A stretch of 64,000 bases of DNA from Setoptus koraiensis. Lineage: Eukaryota > Arthropoda. Under the pieces are notes generated by a model. The model did no database searches. It saw only the letters and a program-made list of their open reading frames with translations, and was not told where the DNA came from. Positions 1 through 11,200 of the stretch are shown here, in pieces (the first letter of the stretch is position 1; the number at the start of each line of letters is the position of its first letter). The stretch is from NCBI GenBank assembly GCA_048013815.1, contig CM106586.1:2232001-2296000 (forward strand), written 5' to 3'. The position numbers were made by a program, and so were the translations under genes.

Positions 1-1789
1 CTTTCCCAAGAACAACCTCTAGGTTTTCCATGTTGCCATGTTGTCGTTCGAAATCAGCATATGGTAACCAGGCCAGCTCTGAACCGGGAGAGAACTTTAT
101 GATCTGATCGTAGACAGCTCTGGCACATTCGTATGCCTTGATCTCTGTAAACTTCTCAGCGTTGTCCAAATATGCTACTAATCTTTCTTCTGTGTCGATA
201 CCGACATCGATAACGTTTTCAATGATACTTCTGCATGTTAACTTGGCTCCTGCTCTCTCTGCCTCAACTGCTTCTTTCAACCAAAGATCTCTGTTGATTT
301 CAACTCTTTGTTTTGTGAGCATATTGATGGATCTTCTGATGATTTTATCAACCATGTGCGTATCCCCATTCGCCTCAACCAATTTAGCGCCAGCTATCCA
401 AATCTGCCTATCTGTTGGATTGCGGTTTCTTGCACTGATGAGTGTTCGCTGGGCATCGTCATAAGGCTCCAATTTAGCCAAGGATAGCCAAAGATCGACA
501 CTGGTAGGACAACATTCTTCGCGTACAGCTTGAGACAGTAGAATTCTAGCGTTTTCTGGTTTCTCTAGCTCAACACTTCGCTTCCATATAATCTCAGAAT
601 TTGGAACTGCTTCGCGAGCCTTCTGGAAGACTTTTCTTTTAGCTTCATCTTCAGACTCTAAATCAGCAGCTTTAAGCCATAGTTTCACCGAACTTGGTAA
701 ATTTCTTATAGCTCGGACGATGATACCTTTAGACTCATCCAATGGATGCAAAGCTATTGCCTGGAGCCAAAGATCTACACTATCCGGACATCGCCGGCAT
801 CCATCCATGATAAGTTGACGGGCAGTTCGGAGGTTTCCAGCTTCTTTTTCAAATTCAGCACTCGCCATCCAAGCGTTAGCTTTGTCTGGATTGGTATCTC
901 TGACAGATTTTAATAACTTTCTGGTGTGATTGATTGCCGCGACATCAGTGGAACAACTGGGAGTCATTGATTGCAAACCAGTTAAATAACCTTTAGGATC
1001 AACTACTGTCTGACCGCCAACGCTATCAGATACTTGATTTAATCTGATTCCCATCAATGTGTTACGCGCTTCTCCTATTCTTCGAAGATCGAGACTACCA
1101 GGTGTCAGAAATTGAGGGCTCGTTTGGTCCCCGGCAACCATAGGAGTCTTTAATCCTGTGACAGGGTCGATAGATGTTACTTGTTTTCCTGTGGCAATTC
1201 CTGTCTTCATTGCAAGAACTGAGTCTGGAACGGGTGTTTGTTTGTCATGTCGTTGATTACGCTGTTTCCTATTCCTAGAATCACCAACTTCTGGAATATT
1301 AGCCCACTCTTGCTCGGTGATATGTGCTAATCCTGGCTTTAGATCTCTGAACAGTTCTTGAATTTTGGGACGTTCACGACGGTAATTTTCCAGTTCTATT
1401 TTTTCTTTCTCTATCCTTCGTTTAGTTTTACCTCTTTCGGCGATATGTGCACTGAGACTGGCATATATTTTGTCTGCTTCTTTGTCCTGATCATCTAAGA
1501 CGTCTTTGTTAAATAGAGATCCTCCATAACCGGCAAATTCATCATAATTGTTGTCATTAAGATCCTCCTCTTCCTCTTCATCCTTCTTAGCTACTTTTTT
1601 TGGTGGCAAATGTCTATCATCTGGAACATCTGATGATTCTCTGGCCGGTCCAATATCTGATCTGGTGGTGAATCCAGTTGCACCTCGTCCAACACCGGCG
1701 ACATATCCAATGGGCGCGGGTAAGCCGATGAAAGCTTTCTTATTCTTATTGACTAATGCACCGGGATGAGGTACGGCAGGTGGATTCAT
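1..1789 (-). CDS. PRPF6: Pre-mRNA-processing factor 6, N-terminal 596 codons (runs off window)
   Basis: PRPF6 is a U5 snRNP protein that bridges U5 to U4/U6 in the nuclear tri-snRNP. I read the minus strand from the ATG at 1789; the frame stays open to base 1 with no intron. The start region carries the PRP1_N signature, including GVGRGATGFTTRSDIGPAR, then an acidic EEEEEDLNDNNYDEFAGYGG stretch. A conserved linker ends in LNQVSDSVGGQTVVDPKGYL. From about residue 290 onward HAT (half-a-TPR) repeats follow, for example CCPTSVDLWLSLAKLEPYD and NPTDRQIWIAGAKLVEANGD, close to the human protein position by position. Family members are about 940 residues, so roughly a third is missing beyond the window edge. 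The start is the first ATG of the frame and matches the family N-terminus. Its 5' end lies 440 bases from TFIIS, transcribed the other way. No broken reading frame is seen. Confidence 0.96.
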   Translation of the reverse strand, partial: MNPPAVPHPGALVNKNKKAFIGLPAPIGYVAGVGRGATGFTTRSDIGPARESSDVPDDRHLPPKKVAKKDEEEEEDLNDNNYDEFAGYGGSLFNKDVLDDQDKEADKIYASLSAHIAERGKTKRRIEKEKIELENYRRERPKIQELFRDLKPGLAHITEQEWANIPEVGDSRNRKQRNQRHDKQTPVPDSVLAMKTGIATGKQVTSIDPVTGLKTPMVAGDQTSPQFLTPGSLDLRRIGEARNTLMGIRLNQVSDSVGGQTVVDPKGYLTGLQSMTPSCSTDVAAINHTRKLLKSVRDTNPDKANAWMASAEFEKEAGNLRTARQLIMDGCRRCPDSVDLWLQAIALHPLDESKGIIVRAIRNLPSSVKLWLKAADLESEDEAKRKVFQKAREAVPNSEIIWKRSVELEKPENARILLSQAVREECCPTSVDLWLSLAKLEPYDDAQRTLISARNRNPTDRQIWIAGAKLVEANGDTHMVDKIIRRSINMLTKQRVEINRDLWLKEAVEAERAGAKLTCRSIIENVIDVGIDTEERLVAYLDNAEKFTEIKAYECARAVYDQIIKFSPGSELAWLPYADFERQHGNMENLEVVLGK

Positions 1790-2228
1790 TTTTTTGCTCT
1801 ACCTCTTGTGAAATGCTTGTCAGTATATGTATCTTGAGAGTTGCGGTCATCCTGTCACATGATTCATGTGCACTTTGTATATCTAATAATGAGCGCCATA
1901 ATAATGCGGGGTTGTCATTCCAGAAATTACGCATAGAGGGAGCAAGTACAGAATACTAGGTGGGTACAAGCACTCACAGCGAGCCCTGGGTTAAAAATCA
2001 TCAACTATAAGCTCATTGTTTTATTTAACTCAAGCCCCTCTGCCGCTCTGCTTTGATCGAGTTATTCTGTGCTATTCAAAGTAATCCATGGTTACAAATG
2101 AAAGAAAATATATTTGATCGACCAACCAGTCCGCGCGTTATATTCACGCGTTCCTGTCTCATCTTCACCATCATTTCTATATCTATCTACAATTTTCCTA
2201 TTTTATTAATACCCGATAAAAATTCAAC
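1790..2228. promoter_or_regulatory. Divergent promoter region between PRPF6 and TFIIS
   Basis: These 439 bases separate the start codons of two head-to-head genes, so they must hold both 5' untranslated regions and both promoters unless a distal 5' exon exists. The PRPF6 ATG is preceded by an A-run on its own strand and the TFIIS ATG sits in an aacATGG context. I see no strong TATA box for either gene, which suits housekeeping promoters. Open frames here are short and overlap both strands, so I do not call them genes. Confidence 0.7.
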
Positions 2229-3244
2229 ATGGATGACGTTATCAAAATAAAGAAGAAATTGGAGAAGATAACTTCAAAAAAAGAAACAAAGCTGGCCCTG
2301 GACCTTCTAAAATCTCTAGATGAAGTACAAATGTCATTGGAGGTACTACAAAAGACCCATATTGGTATGACTGTAAACAAAATCAGAAAGTCTATTGAGG
2401 ATCCCGAGCTTAATTCGTTGAGCAAGAGCATGATAAAAAAATGGAAGAAATTATTATCCTCTACTGCGGCTGCAGCCACCAACACAACTAACTCTAATAA
2501 TAATGGCACATCAATGGATTCCATCAATCAGGGCGATGATAGTAGCTCATCATTTACAATAACTAACGACAATAATCAACCATCATCTGCACAACCATTC
2601 AAAGCTGCACCACAACCCCAAAGTTGTCCCTCTACTACTTCAGAAGTTCGCCTAAAATGCAGAGAACTTCTAGCAGATGCATTAAAAAAGCCGTTCAACA
2701 ACAGTCGCGATGATGAGGCCCTATTAGAACCCGACGAGTTGGCCGATCGAATCGAAGAAGCTATATTTCAAGAATTCAAGCGCACAGACATGAAATACAA
2801 AAATAGAGTCAGGAGTCGAGTAGCAAACCTAGGCGACACAAAAAATCCCGATTTCAGATATACAGTCCGTCTTGGCAATGTTCGACCTGAAAGAATAGCC
2901 AAGATGACTGCAGATGAGATGGCCAGCAAAGAACTGAAACAATTAAGAGATCAATTTACTAAAGAGGCTATCGATGATCATCAGATGGCCATGACCACCG
3001 GTACCCAAACTTCTGAGATCAAGTGCTCTGCGTGTAAAAAAAGCAATGTCACCTACAATCAGGTTAGTATAAATCATTCGAATCTTTCATTTTTCGTCAT
3101 TTGTTCTCCACTCTTACCTTATCATTATTTTCTCTTTGCTAAATACTATCTCTTGTATCTAAGGTCCAAACGAGAAGTGCCGACGAACCCATGACAACAT
3201 TCTGCTATTGCAACGAATGCGGTAAAAGGTGGAAGTTTTGTTGA
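2229..3244 (+). CDS. TFIIS: Transcription elongation factor S-II (TFIIS), complete, two exons
   Basis: TFIIS rescues backtracked RNA polymerase II by stimulating cleavage of the nascent RNA. Exon 1 is 2229-3062 (278 codons) and exon 2 is 3164-3244, joined in phase 0 across a 101-base intron with gttagt donor and ctaag acceptor, giving 304 residues. Domains in order: the N-terminal LW/TFIIS-N helical bundle (about 1-80, with [10 protein letters not shown]), a Ser/Thr/Asn/Gln-rich linker (about 80-135), the polymerase-binding central domain (about 140-255, with [20 protein letters not shown]), and the C-terminal zinc ribbon. The zinc ligands are C266, C269, C294 and C297. The ribbon holds [10 protein letters not shown] with the Asp-Glu pair (285-286) that enters the polymerase active site. 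Length is typical of metazoan TFIIS. If the intron is read through, the frame ends at 3194 without the ribbon hairpin, so the spliced form is clearly the functional one. Confidence 0.97.
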
Positions 3245-3588
3245 TCTAGATCATACTGCAGCTACCATTTCAGGAAATGCACTCAGCATCTATTTATCAA
3301 GAATCACTTGATGATCCGATTGATTCAACATACAAACAAATAATAATACCTCTTCTTGGGGTAAACGAAACAACAAAGACTGATCTAGTTCGTATGAAGA
3401 CAGAATGAAATATCCAATCTACTGGGATTTTTTTACTTGGTACGACCGCCTTTTACTCCCTGTTGAATCTTACAATAATGTATAAATTACAAGTAATCAA
3501 GAGTGTATCATTTCTCATTGCACTACTACAACGCACTTGATTGGCTATGCTGTCTAGAGATTATCAGCTAAGATAAGAGAATCAATTA
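3245..3588. other. Convergent 3' region of TFIIS and the LRR gene
   Basis: This holds the 3' untranslated regions of two tail-to-tail genes in 344 bases. No further coding frame and no canonical AATAAA poly(A) signal in an obvious position was seen. Confidence 0.6.
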
Positions 3589-5398
3589 CTAAGCTTGACT
3601 GACGGCTGGCCGAGGACCATTCTGAGCTGAAGCCTCTTGTGGAGCTACTATCATTGAAGTGAGAGGTGACACTTGTTGCTGTTGGTTCTGAGGAGGTGCA
3701 ACTGCTGCAGCCGATGATGCAACCTGTGATACTTCAGCTATCGGAGCCGCCATTGGAGCAGCTTGTGAATATAATTCCGGCGTGATGGGTACATGTAAAG
3801 GAGCAGTTGCTGGTGCTGGTACTGTGGCCTCAGCGGTGGCCGCTGCGGGTATTGCAGCTACCATTTCCTGTAACGGTGATGAAGGGAGAGCTTGCTGAGA
3901 CGGCGAGGCCTGCTGAGACGAGACCGCCTGAGAAGACGATACCTGAGATGATTGTGGCATGTATGAAAATACGACCGATTTTGATTCAGTTAGCTTGGTT
4001 GCTTCCGCTACACTTGCCGCCGATACTGACGCTGGCGCTACTGGTGGAGATGCGAGTGCCGATACGGATGCTGATACTTCTGGTGATGATGCAAGTTGTT
4101 GTTGTTGTGGTGCTGGTAAAACAGATGACTTTCCATCGAGCATCAGAGCCAACTCGTCATCCTTTCTTGAATCTTTCGTTCTATAGCAAGCTTCTTTATC
4201 CATTCTTGTGAAACCCTCAATAATTGGCATGCCTCTCACCATAGTTGGATCAGAGCAGGTTGCTTCAATTTCCAAATTATGATGGAAGGTCAATTCATGC
4301 AATACCCATATCAATGAGCAACGACAATGAATTGAATTGTCGGCCATTAGATACACCATCGGTTGGAAGCGTCTATTTGTGTGTCGTGGTATAGCTGGCA
4401 CAGCAGTTAATTTGTTTTTTCGCAAATTAATCAATAACAAATTAGGTAGACCATCAAATATTGTTTTTGTTAAGAAACTTATCTGATTGTTGGCAAGTAA
4501 AATCTTTTGCAAATTTATATTACGAGAGAAAACGTTCTCGGGTAATGTGGTCAGATGATTGTCAGATAGATCCAATACTTCTAGATTGGTGAAATTCTTA
4601 AATGCTCTTTCTTTGACTTCTTTTACCTCACAACCTACAACTTTGAATTCAGTTAATGGACGATTCTCTTGTGTTAGACCAGCTCCTAAATAATTTGGTA
4701 TGATGAAGTCCTCTATTTGATACTTGATTATTCTCAGTGATCTCAATGTACCTTCACCATGATCAAAAATATATCTCCAATATTGTTTGCTGAATTTAGG
4801 CTTTCTTCCACTGAACGTCTCAAAGTTTAATTCAACCTTATTCAAGGTCATATTCAGATGATTGAATGAGTCATTGACAATCGAGAAATCCCCCTTAAAA
4901 GTGATACCAGAAGGGAATGGACCATCGGCAAAAGTATTAGCCAATATAAAGGTGGTTCTGTCATAGACCATTGATTGAAATTCAATCTCTTGCCAATAGT
5001 ATTCTGCTGTTCTATTGACCAAACGCTGCATCAATGGTCTTACTGACGTTGGATCTGATTCTATTTTGCAAACACATTTCAAGTCAATATTCCAGCATTC
5101 GCATGTGTTTCTATAGATAGACGAATTTCAAGAGATAATTGAGTTGTTATTCCCATATTTAAGTATTTATAGACCAATAATAGATTTAGTCAGTATATAA
5201 ATTATTTGACAATCTGTGACGAAGAATGATTGAGACATGATTGCATGCAATTTGTATTTAGGGGGGGGGGGCGGGGGCACTCTTTTGTTCTAAAACATAC
5301 CTGATATATACTATTTGTTGGTCACTGGCCACAGCAATAGATAGCCAGGAAGTGGCAAAAAGGGCCACAATAATGTTTATCAAGGAAAATGACATCAT
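3589..5398 (-). CDS. Secreted leucine-rich-repeat protein with Ala/Ser/Gln-rich tail, two exons
   Basis: Exon 1 (5398-5301) encodes a clear signal peptide, MMSFSLINIIVALFATSWL, followed by SIAVASDQQ. A 190-base intron (5300-5111; gtatgt donor, ctatag acceptor) splits an Arg codon in phase 2. Exon 2 is 5110-3589. The product is 539 residues. The mature N-terminus has a cysteine cluster (CECWNIDLKCVCK) like an LRR N-cap. Canonical repeats such as LEVLDLSDNHLTTLPENVF and LQKILLANNQISFL lie near residues 205-272. An LRR C-cap (CRCSLIWVLHEL to KEAC, about 295-341) follows. The last 185 residues are Ala, Ser, Pro, Val and Gln rich, without a membrane segment. N-glycosylation sequons (NRT, NDS, NMT, NFT) support secretion. 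The closest impression is of the arthropod secreted LRR proteins often labelled oplophorus-luciferin monooxygenase non-catalytic-subunit-like; that is memory, not a search. The ligand is unknown. Confidence 0.86.
5261..5277. repeat. Poly-G tract (11 G, C, 5 G) in the LRR gene intron
   Basis: Line-of-sight G-run on the plus strand 24 bases downstream of the exon 1 donor of the minus-strand gene; the pre-mRNA therefore carries a C-run here. Such runs are rare in this AT-rich window. Confidence 0.9.
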
Positions 5399-5438
5399 CT
5401 TGGATTGGAGTCAATTTACTTAAAAATTACTACTTTAC

Positions 5439-5452
5439 ACTATTTATATATA
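5439..5452 (-). promoter_or_regulatory. TATA box of the LRR gene
   Basis: On the minus strand the sequence reads TATATATAAATAG about 45-50 bases upstream of the ATG at 5398. This is consistent with transcription starting about 15-25 bases before the start codon and with a regulated, tissue-specific gene. Position and match are seen; function is inferred. Confidence 0.55.
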
Positions 5453-7712
5453 ATTGTATATTGCTGGACAATCCTCAGCAGGGATTGGTCAATTGGACAG
5501 ATGTATTTATGTTGGTGCTAGCTTGATGATTTGATCAAACTATTAGTAATTTATCTACAAATCTCTCCTTATTCTAACATTCGACTGACTTGTTAGTTAG
5601 TCAGACTGATAATTTTGTTTTCTCTGAAGACGTTGGCTCTGTTTTCGTTGCCTCCAAATAACCTTTGCTACCTGGTCACCACAACACAACTCTAACTATA
5701 ATGAAGCTTCTACTTCTTTTGTCCGTGTATTCGGTAAAGTTACTCGAATGTATAATAATGATTGCGACTAAGATACGAACAAGTTGAAGGAATAGAATAT
5801 AATGGATTAAGTGTAAGTAGCCAAGAGAATGGAAAAGAATTTCTCGCTTCCTATTGGCGAGTTTTACCTGAAGTCTCCTCTCTCCATCATACTACTATTA
5901 CTACTACTGATGCTACCATTACAACCACCGCCACCACCGCCACCATCATCATCTTTACTACCATTACCACTACTAGCAAGGTCAGCTTCTTTGTGCGTTG
6001 TCCATTGGAATCATTGAGCTGCTTGGTTTCGATTTTTTGCCTTTTATTTTCTGCCTACATGCAAACACACAACCACGATGCATCCTCGAGTCACCTGAAG
6101 GATTTTCAAGGTCAAAGTCCGAGACATAAAGTGAGTATCTTTCAGTATTCTTTTATATTCATTTTACGTTCACACAAATACACATACACTCACAAACAGA
6201 CGGATGTTATCCCAGCAGGCAACTAGCTTATTACTTGAGCAATACATAGCTAGTTTAGTATAGATACTCCCGGACTTGGCCGTTCAAGTCACCACTGGTC
6301 AGAGAGATTGGACTGGGTTACGTTTCTATTGCTATTGCATATATGATTTCTTTTCGCTCGCTACCACTTCTCGTTGTGTGTGAGAGACACAGAGAAGAAA
6401 GAACTGGATGCTTTGCTCTTTTTGTTTTCTATTACACATTTCTCGTTTCCTTACCTATCTCAGCGGCAAATCTCTATTCTCGTCATACTGTATCAATTCA
6501 GGTTTTCTGCATTATTAAGTTCTTCAAGTTGTAACTCGTATAGGTTTGTAGCAGTTCATTGAGCATTGCATGTGGCGAGCGTGAGGAGAAATTATCGAGA
6601 GAGAGTTGCGTCGACAATGATCGTCATCATGAACTTTCGTCTCTCTTGTGTCTGAGGAGGGAGAGAGAATGCATCTACCATCACGGTCGATGCATTCCGA
6701 GGGGAAATGCTGCAATAATGGTGCAGTTCCAACACATTCAGCCTAGTGCAACCAAACAAAACATTCGCATGTTTCACATCTCCATGTAGTAGCTAGGGTC
6801 ACTATTCTTTTTCATAGAATTCATTCGTTTCATTCTTAGAGCAGATTCTCGAGCTTTTTATCGTATTCACAATAGTCAATTCACTGTAAATCGCTCACTG
6901 TACTTCGCAGCTCGCACACCCAATTATTTCATATGTTGTAACTGAACAAGCAACTTTCGTCCAAAGTGTCCAATGTTACACTTGATCGTGTAACCCAATC
7001 TACATAAAACCGGGAGAGTGATTCTTCATGAGCGACAACGAAAAGTTGCGATAGCAGATCAATCAATCGATACATGGACGACGCAATCTCGGCTGCATTG
7101 TGCAATGAAATTAATAACAAAAAATATTCAATCAACTTGACAACAAAATAACAGTTGACGACGAATAATTAAAAAATTCGAGCAGAGGGGCCTTTTTGCT
7201 TATCGGTATTTGATTTTGTGCATCAATACTCCAAGATGTTTCATGTCGAAATCTATTGCATTCAACAGTTTGTTTGTTTCTCCAAAAAGAGGTCGAGCAC
7301 TAGCTAACGATCGCATCCGAATTGAACCTCTTTTGTTCGACTATCATTTTGACAAAACAAGACAACTCATGCTGCATCATGAGCTAAAATATCGATGCTA
7401 ATAGTCAATCAATCAATAATATGTGTCCTGGTGACAGGAAAGTAGCGAATTTTATAACCTTATCAATTTGAGATAGTTGCATTGAATAATCATTCAATTG
7501 ATTGCCATCAGGCTAACAGATGGTGCTTACTACATGAGCTTAACTAGCATAGTATTGAGTCTCGAGACTCAGAGTTTCTGGAATCCATTCAGGTTCTCTC
7601 GAAGCGAATTAAGCATATCGTTATGTGTTATCAGATAAAGCAAAATATTAAATCACTCATCAAAGCATCATTGCATAAGAGAACCGTCTAATTGACAGAA
7701 CAAAACTGTCCA

Positions 7713-7713
<1 letters not shown>

Positions 7714-7750
<37 letters not shown>
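7714..7750. repeat. CT/GA dinucleotide microsatellite
   Basis: Fifteen uninterrupted CT units (7721-7750) preceded by a degenerate unit. It creates an Arg/Glu run in one frame on the minus strand that is not a gene. Confidence 0.95.
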
Positions 7751-7754
<4 letters not shown>

Positions 7755-8053
7755 CGGCATGAAACATGAGATGGAGTGAAAGACGGAAACTATGGCCGAT
7801 GATATTTGTCAAAACTTGAGCGCCATCTTTCGCAAGTTCGACCAACCATCGGAAAAAACGCATCAAAATCAGACTATCTTTTCTTTTTTGGTATATCAAT
7901 TCCATCAAATCAAAATGATTTTTCATTGATTGTTATCATTTATTACATCATACCTGAACGTACAATGCCTCCGATAATTAAATAATCACACAAATATCAC
8001 TAATTAAGCAGATGTATGTGAGAGAGTTATCAGATTGAGAGTTTGTAACAACT

Positions 8054-8083
8054 CTACTAATTACTACTAATTACTACTAATTG
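8054..8083. repeat. Three copies of a 10-base unit (tactaattac)
   Basis: Direct tandem repeat downstream of the ADAMTS stop codon, visible by eye; last copy diverges at its end. Confidence 0.85.
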
Positions 8084-8202
8084 CTAAATTGAACAGATAC
8101 GAATATCTACAATTAATTTAATTGGTTTTTCTTTGTACAATAACATTGGCTCATTGAATATGATCTAGTGTGTGCTTGTGTGCTATTTACATAGTTATCT
8201 AA

Positions 8203-11200
8203 CTACAAAACTTGTACAGTTTGTCTGCGGTTAGTCGGCAAGGCTTTATTTATGGACAATTGATGGTGATTGCGATTGTTGTTGTTGTTGCTAATGATGT
8301 GATTGCCACTTGATTTTACATGATGTTGTTGCGAGTAAACATTGGCTGTGGCGCTAGTTACGTCCGCTCTGGCTGATGAGGCCATTGATGAGAGATCAGG
8401 TGATGATACTATTGTTATCGGTGATGATATGTCGGCAGATGATGACTTTTGAGGATGAGGCCGATAATTAAGACTAATCGATGAGGACGATAAAAGTAAT
8501 TTATTTGATGTCTGATCAACCAGTGCCGGTCTTGTTCTTGTTGTTTTATGCTGATTAAAATGTGCATTTCTAACAACTTCATTGCCATTATTGTTGTTGT
8601 TATTATTTAAATTTGTGTTGTCCTTGTTTGTTGTTTGTAGAGCTGCTTGTCGATTGGCCGTTATTGACACAGTTGTTGGTGATGTTGCCAAATGATGATT
8701 GAATGATGAACGTAAATTCATACTAACAGCATTATAATCAATTGGCTGGTGTAACGATGAAGCAACCAATGTTGCCGGACCTAACGAGTTCACTTGTTGC
8801 CTATTATTACTAATAATATTATTATTGTTAACAATAGATAGAGCGGATGGATTGTTGTTGCTATTATTAATTGTTGTTGTTTGAGCTCGTTTGTGTTGTT
8901 TGTTCCACGTGTTTGTTGTTGGTTTTGTTGTTATAGGGGCAGAATGATGATTGCTTATACCAATCAAATGACCATCACGCTTACTAAATGAACTTGGCGC
9001 CGACGACGACGAAGAGCGCGAGTAACCATGTGAATTAATCAATTTATTATTATTGTTTTTCTGATTGTTTTGATCGTATTGAATTGAGGCCAAATCCAAA
9101 CCATTGTCCATTCTCACTGTTAATTTATCCGGACTAGTGGTGGCCGTAGAAGTAGAGCTGGCACTGCTACCTTGATCGGCTTGCCTACTAGCTTGTGACC
9201 TACGAGCAACCACCGTATGACTGACATGGCTGTAATCAGGAATAATATTCTCAATTTCACCAACGCATTTACCATTACGACAAACCTGTCATGGTCATCA
9301 TTGGAGTTAGTAACACAGACAGATTAAATAGATTAAATATTTAATTAATTTCAATAATCATAATCATTGGAGCTTGCGGTAGTGATTTGAGCAATAGCAG
9401 CTATAGTAGCAATAGTAGAGGCTCGTTTCATTTATCGACTGAACAAATTTGAGGCCGATCTCTAGAGCCATGGGCACACAGGCAAGCTAAATACTGGCGT
9501 AAGTTATCATTTTGGTCATGAACAAAGTGATAAAACCATCAAATCATTCAACTTCTCCTAGGCCATTCATGGAGATGCACAGAGATGCATAGAGTAAGTA
9601 TTGAGTCGAGCTCACAATGAATGGAGAGGGTGAGCTGAGAAACTAATTCTCAAGGCACAGTCCGTTTTGGTTGTCTCGATGGATGCTGTTAGAGATGGCG
9701 TTAGAGACGTGTGAGAGTTTGGCTCATCAAAACAAACTCTCAGACGTTGTGGAGTGTACGGTAAGTGAGACTAATTGGTCAAGTGAGAAAAGAGAAACAA
9801 GTGAAATATTTCATCCAAAGCAGCGTTTAGTTTTGTTTGCCGAAATGAAGTTGAGTTTTGATTGCTGCGTGTATTAGCCATGACCAATGGATAATTGATG
9901 TAACAACAATGATCATCTATGTCATATATCATGTAACGTGAACAAGTAATGACATCTCTTAATAACTGTCAGTTCTATATAATCATCATGATGATAGTTG
10001 TAGTTTGAGCAACTAATTACTGTTGTGTGACCAATTGTGTAACAAGAGAGCAGAACAAATCGTATTGTTAGATAATCTCTCTGTCTCCATATGTCTCGGC
10101 GTGTGTGTCTCGAAGTAGCAAGCTCATCTCAGATTACTATAACTACTATCTAAAATAGAATAGGTCTAACCAGAGCGGCTTTGTGTTGTTTATATTGACC
10201 AAATATACACTACATATATATACATTACACACCAAGTTGTTAGTGTCTCACTAGATCTCACTATAACTAGAGGAGTAAACACGACAGACATTTAACAGCA
10301 ACAAGATGAAGAAGAAGATTGAGACAAAATGATGAGTTGCTGCCCAACAAGACACAACTTTCTGGCAACAATGGTTGTTGTTGTTGCTGTGAGAGAGATG
10401 ATGCTTTCACTATTTCACTGCTCCACTGTTCCACTATTTCACTATTTCACTATTTCACTATTTCACTATTGATGATGAACTTTGTGTCGGTTGTTGCTAT
10501 TGCTAATCATGTCAGAATTAGTTTGTTTCGTTGGCCAACAAACCCACTAACAATATCAATAACAAGCCAACAAGTGGCTCGAATTTGATGTCATGTCATG
10601 TCGTAATAATCACATTTCACGCACGTTGATATCTTTGTCGCACACAATAGACACACATACAAGTGATACAATTACAACATGTAGAGACGGTTGCTGTTGC
10701 TGCCTCAGAAAGCAAACAAAGAGCGCTGCTCATATGTCTTGATACCGTTACAAGATTCAAACTTTGTCCAGACCGACAACAAACTCGCTACAAATGTAAC
10801 TAACGGATAAATGGCGAGCCGGAGAGAGAGAGAGCGAGGTCATGACATTCGCATTATCGAGCATCATTCTGATAGTTAACACTGATAGTCTTACCTGGGC
10901 TTCTCCGCACGGCGATCCCTCAGCGGCCGGCCTGTATGAAACACAATAACCTGAGGCGCTGTCAAAGCAAAATAGTTGAGCGCAAACTCTGGCATCTTTC
11001 TGCTCGCCATTTGCGAATTAATAAGCAATGCGATAATAGGAGATAATTGAATGAAACGGGTTGCATAATTAATTGATTGTCAATTGTTAGTTTGCATCTT
11101 GTTTGCAGTGTCATGGTGTCCAGTGGTAACTTACGAAACATGCGTTAGTTCCTCTATCCCGTTTACATTGTTCGTCCAATGTCAACATGGTGCCTGGCAA

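Larger units (their letters stand above)
5399..8202. other. Intergenic region between LRR gene promoter and ADAMTS 3' end
   Basis: This stretch is 2.8 kb without a supported gene. It holds the LRR promoter, a short plus-strand frame at 5701 that looks like the start of a signal peptide and stops at a GT, a Thr/Pro-coding low-complexity patch at 5890-5990, a pure CT run (7714-7750) and three copies of a 10-base unit (8054-8083). The minus strand near 7930 carries AATAAA, a possible poly(A) signal for the ADAMTS gene about 270 bases after its stop. Confidence 0.6.
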
